Notes under the pieces: model-generated
Database searches by the model: none
What the model saw: the letters and a program-made list of their open reading frames with translations, nothing else
Told to the model about the DNA's origin: nothing
Source: RPQJ01 sp041910015
Lineage (GTDB): Bacteria; Pseudomonadota; Gammaproteobacteria; Steroidobacterales; Steroidobacteraceae
Length of the DNA: 6,311 bases
Assembly: GCA_041910015.1 (NCBI GenBank)
Contig: JAYRRR010000156.1
Coordinates: 1 to 6,311 of the forward strand
Direction of reading: 5' to 3'
Part shown: positions 4,781 through 6,311 of the stretch, piece after piece
How the letters are laid out: each line of letters begins with the position of its first letter
Numbering within the stretch: position 1 is the stretch's first letter
Program-made: the position numbers and the translations under genes

Positions 4781-6311
4781 AGGTTCGTTTGCGGGATTCG
4801 GCTTCGACGACGCGGTTGATGTTCCACTGCTGCGCGATCGACAGCAGCGTATTGGTGAGCCAGTACAGCACGAGGCCGGCCGGGAACCACGCCATCATCA
4901 CCGTCATGATCACGGGCATGAAGGCGAAGACCTTGGCCTGCATCGGGTCGGGCGGCGCCGGATTCAGCTTGAACTGGCCGAACATCGCCACGCCCATGAG
5001 CAGCGGCAGCACGAAGTAGGGATCCTTCGACGACAGGTCCTGGATCCAGCCGAAGAACGGCGCCTGGCGCATCTCGACGCTTTCGAGCAGCACCCAGTAG
5101 AAGGCGAGGAACACCGGGATCTGCACGACGATCGGCAGGCAGCCCGCGACCGGGTTGATCTTCTCGCGCTTGTACAGCTCCATCATCTGCTTGGCGAGCT
5201 GCTCGCGGTCGTCCTTGTAGCGGTCCTGGATGCTCTTGATGCGCGGCGCGAGCGCACGCATCTTGGCCATCGAGCGGCCGCTCGTCTCGGTGAGCTTGTA
5301 GAACAGCAGCTTGAGCAGGACCGTCACGATGATGATCGCGAGGCCCCAGTTCTGCACGAACCGGTGCACCTGGCGGAGCAGCCAGAACAGTGGGTCGGCG
5401 AGGATCGTCAGCTTGCCGTAATCGACCGTGAGCTGCAGGCGCGGCCCCGCCTCGCGCAACTGGTCCTGCAGCTTCGGGCCGACGAACAGCTTTTCGGTGA
5501 AGCGCGCGCTCTGTCCGGCGTCGACCTGCCTGAGCGGGCCGCGGTAGCTGATGACCGCGTGGCTCCCCTCCTTCTGCACGGTGAAGTCGTACGTCTCGTC
5601 CTTCGGCGGCACGGCGGCCGAGACGAAATGGTGCTGCATCTCCGCCATCCAGCCGTTGGCGAACGAGCTGCGCAGCGCCGCATCGTCCTCGTCGTCGACG
5701 TCGAGCTTGCGGTATTTCTTGCCGTCGAAGATCGCCGGCCCGCGAAACGCGTAGCTCTCGACGTCGAACATCGAGCGCTTCTGCGAGTACACGTGACGCA
5801 CGAACTGCAGGTACGACGCGGCCTTCCAGGGCGTTGCCGAGGCGTTCTGCACGTCGTAGACGACGTCGATGTCGTAGCGTCCCGGATGCAGGACGTAGGT
5901 CTTCATGACCGTGAGCCCCTGCCCATCCGTCCACGTGAGCGGCACGCGCAGTTCGGTCTCGCCCTGCGCCAGCCGGTATTCCGTGCGCGGTGTCGTGTAG
6001 GTCGCGAGGTGCGTGGGCTCGGCGCGGCCGTCCGCGGCCCGCAGGCCGCCACGCACGATGCCGAAGCTCGCCTCGTCGGTCGTCAACAGGCGCACGGCGG
6101 GACTGCCCGGGCGCTTGTCCTGCGGGTACCTGCGCAGATCGGCGCGCAGCAGGTCGCCGCCCTGCAGACTGACGTCCAGGTCGAGCACGTCGGTGACGAC
6201 ATGGACCGTCGGCGCACTGGGGGCGGCGGCGGATGCAGCGCCCGGTGCCGCAGATCCGGCGCTGGCCGTCGCTGCCGGCGGTGCCGCGGGGCCCGCCGCG
6301 GGCAGCGAAGG
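4779..6311 (-). CDS. yidC: Membrane protein insertase YidC (N-terminus cut by window edge)
   Basis: The frame is open from the TAG at 4779-4781 to the right edge: 510 visible residues, with roughly the first 40-50 (first membrane helix) missing. YidC inserts and folds inner-membrane proteins, alone or with SecYEG. The visible part starts with an Ala/Pro-rich periplasmic linker (about 6200-6311), then the P1 beta-sandwich domain (about 5390-6190). The five-helix insertase core follows: NWGLAIIIVTVLLKLLFY, then the cytoplasmic SMAKMRALAPR with the hydrophilic-groove Arg (5256-5258; E. coli Arg366), NPVAGCLPIVVQIPVF, YFVLPLLMGVAMF and FPAGLVLYWLTN. A GTG at 6186-6188 is only an internal valine; coding continues upstream of it. 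The order yidC then mnmE is the common proteobacterial arrangement, here interrupted by a repeat and a toxin-antitoxin pair. Confidence 0.98.
   Translation of the reverse strand, partial: PSLPAAGPAAPPAATASAGSAAPGAASAAAPSAPTVHVVTDVLDLDVSLQGGDLLRADLRRYPQDKRPGSPAVRLLTTDEASFGIVRGGLRAADGRAEPTHLATYTTPRTEYRLAQGETELRVPLTWTDGQGLTVMKTYVLHPGRYDIDVVYDVQNASATPWKAASYLQFVRHVYSQKRSMFDVESYAFRGPAIFDGKKYRKLDVDDEDDAALRSSFANGWMAEMQHHFVSAAVPPKDETYDFTVQKEGSHAVISYRGPLRQVDAGQSARFTEKLFVGPKLQDQLREAGPRLQLTVDYGKLTILADPLFWLLRQVHRFVQNWGLAIIIVTVLLKLLFYKLTETSGRSMAKMRALAPRIKSIQDRYKDDREQLAKQMMELYKREKINPVAGCLPIVVQIPVFLAFYWVLLESVEMRQAPFFGWIQDLSSKDPYFVLPLLMGVAMFGQFKLNPAPPDPMQAKVFAFMPVIMTVMMAWFPAGLVLYWLTNTLLSIAQQWNINRVVEAESRKRT

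Noticed and set aside
4750..5934. Minus-strand 394-codon frame overlapping yidC
   Set aside because: It is the +1 shadow of yidC, Arg-rich with no membrane segments, while the yidC frame encodes every expected motif.
6186..6188. GTG as a yidC start codon
   Set aside because: The same frame continues upstream to the window edge as the Ala/Pro-rich linker that follows the first membrane helix of YidC.

Overview
The window is high-GC chromosomal DNA, probably from a betaproteobacterium or a gammaproteobacterium. The clue is the YidC sequence, in particular the NPAPPDPMQAK loop and the FPAGLVLYW segment, together with the common proteobacterial chromosomal order yidC-mnmE. I cannot name a genus. 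Two core genes, yidC (membrane protein insertase, cut by the right edge) and mnmE (tRNA U34-modification GTPase), lie on the minus strand. Accessory genes surround and interrupt them.

Left part (1-2062, plus strand): a two-gene accessory cassette. The last 36 codons of a MazG-like nucleotide pyrophosphohydrolase are followed after 13 nt by a complete 645-residue DUF2075 protein (Schlafen group 3 type helicase family). This protein has an N-terminal PD-(D/E)XK-like nuclease signature and a full set of superfamily 1 helicase motifs. An NTP/dNTP-hydrolysing enzyme paired with a nuclease-helicase is a plausible anti-phage or stress module. The cassette has visibly lower GC than the genes to its right and ends convergently against the 3' end of mnmE, a site known in other proteobacteria as an integration target for SGI1-type islands.

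Junction (2063-2214): a 152-nt convergent intergenic region with several weak stem-loops and no classic terminator.

Right part (2215-6311, minus strand), in transcription order: yidC (N-terminus missing), a repeat built of two inverted GGGGTC-N-GACCCC palindromes that touches the yidC stop codon, a ParS/Xre-type antitoxin (DUF2384), a RES-domain toxin whose start overlaps the antitoxin stop by 4 nt, and mnmE starting 10 nt after the toxin stop. A RES-Xre toxin-antitoxin pair has therefore been inserted between two housekeeping genes that are usually adjacent, and mnmE now appears to be co-transcribed with the toxin. No RNA genes, CRISPR arrays or transposase genes were found.
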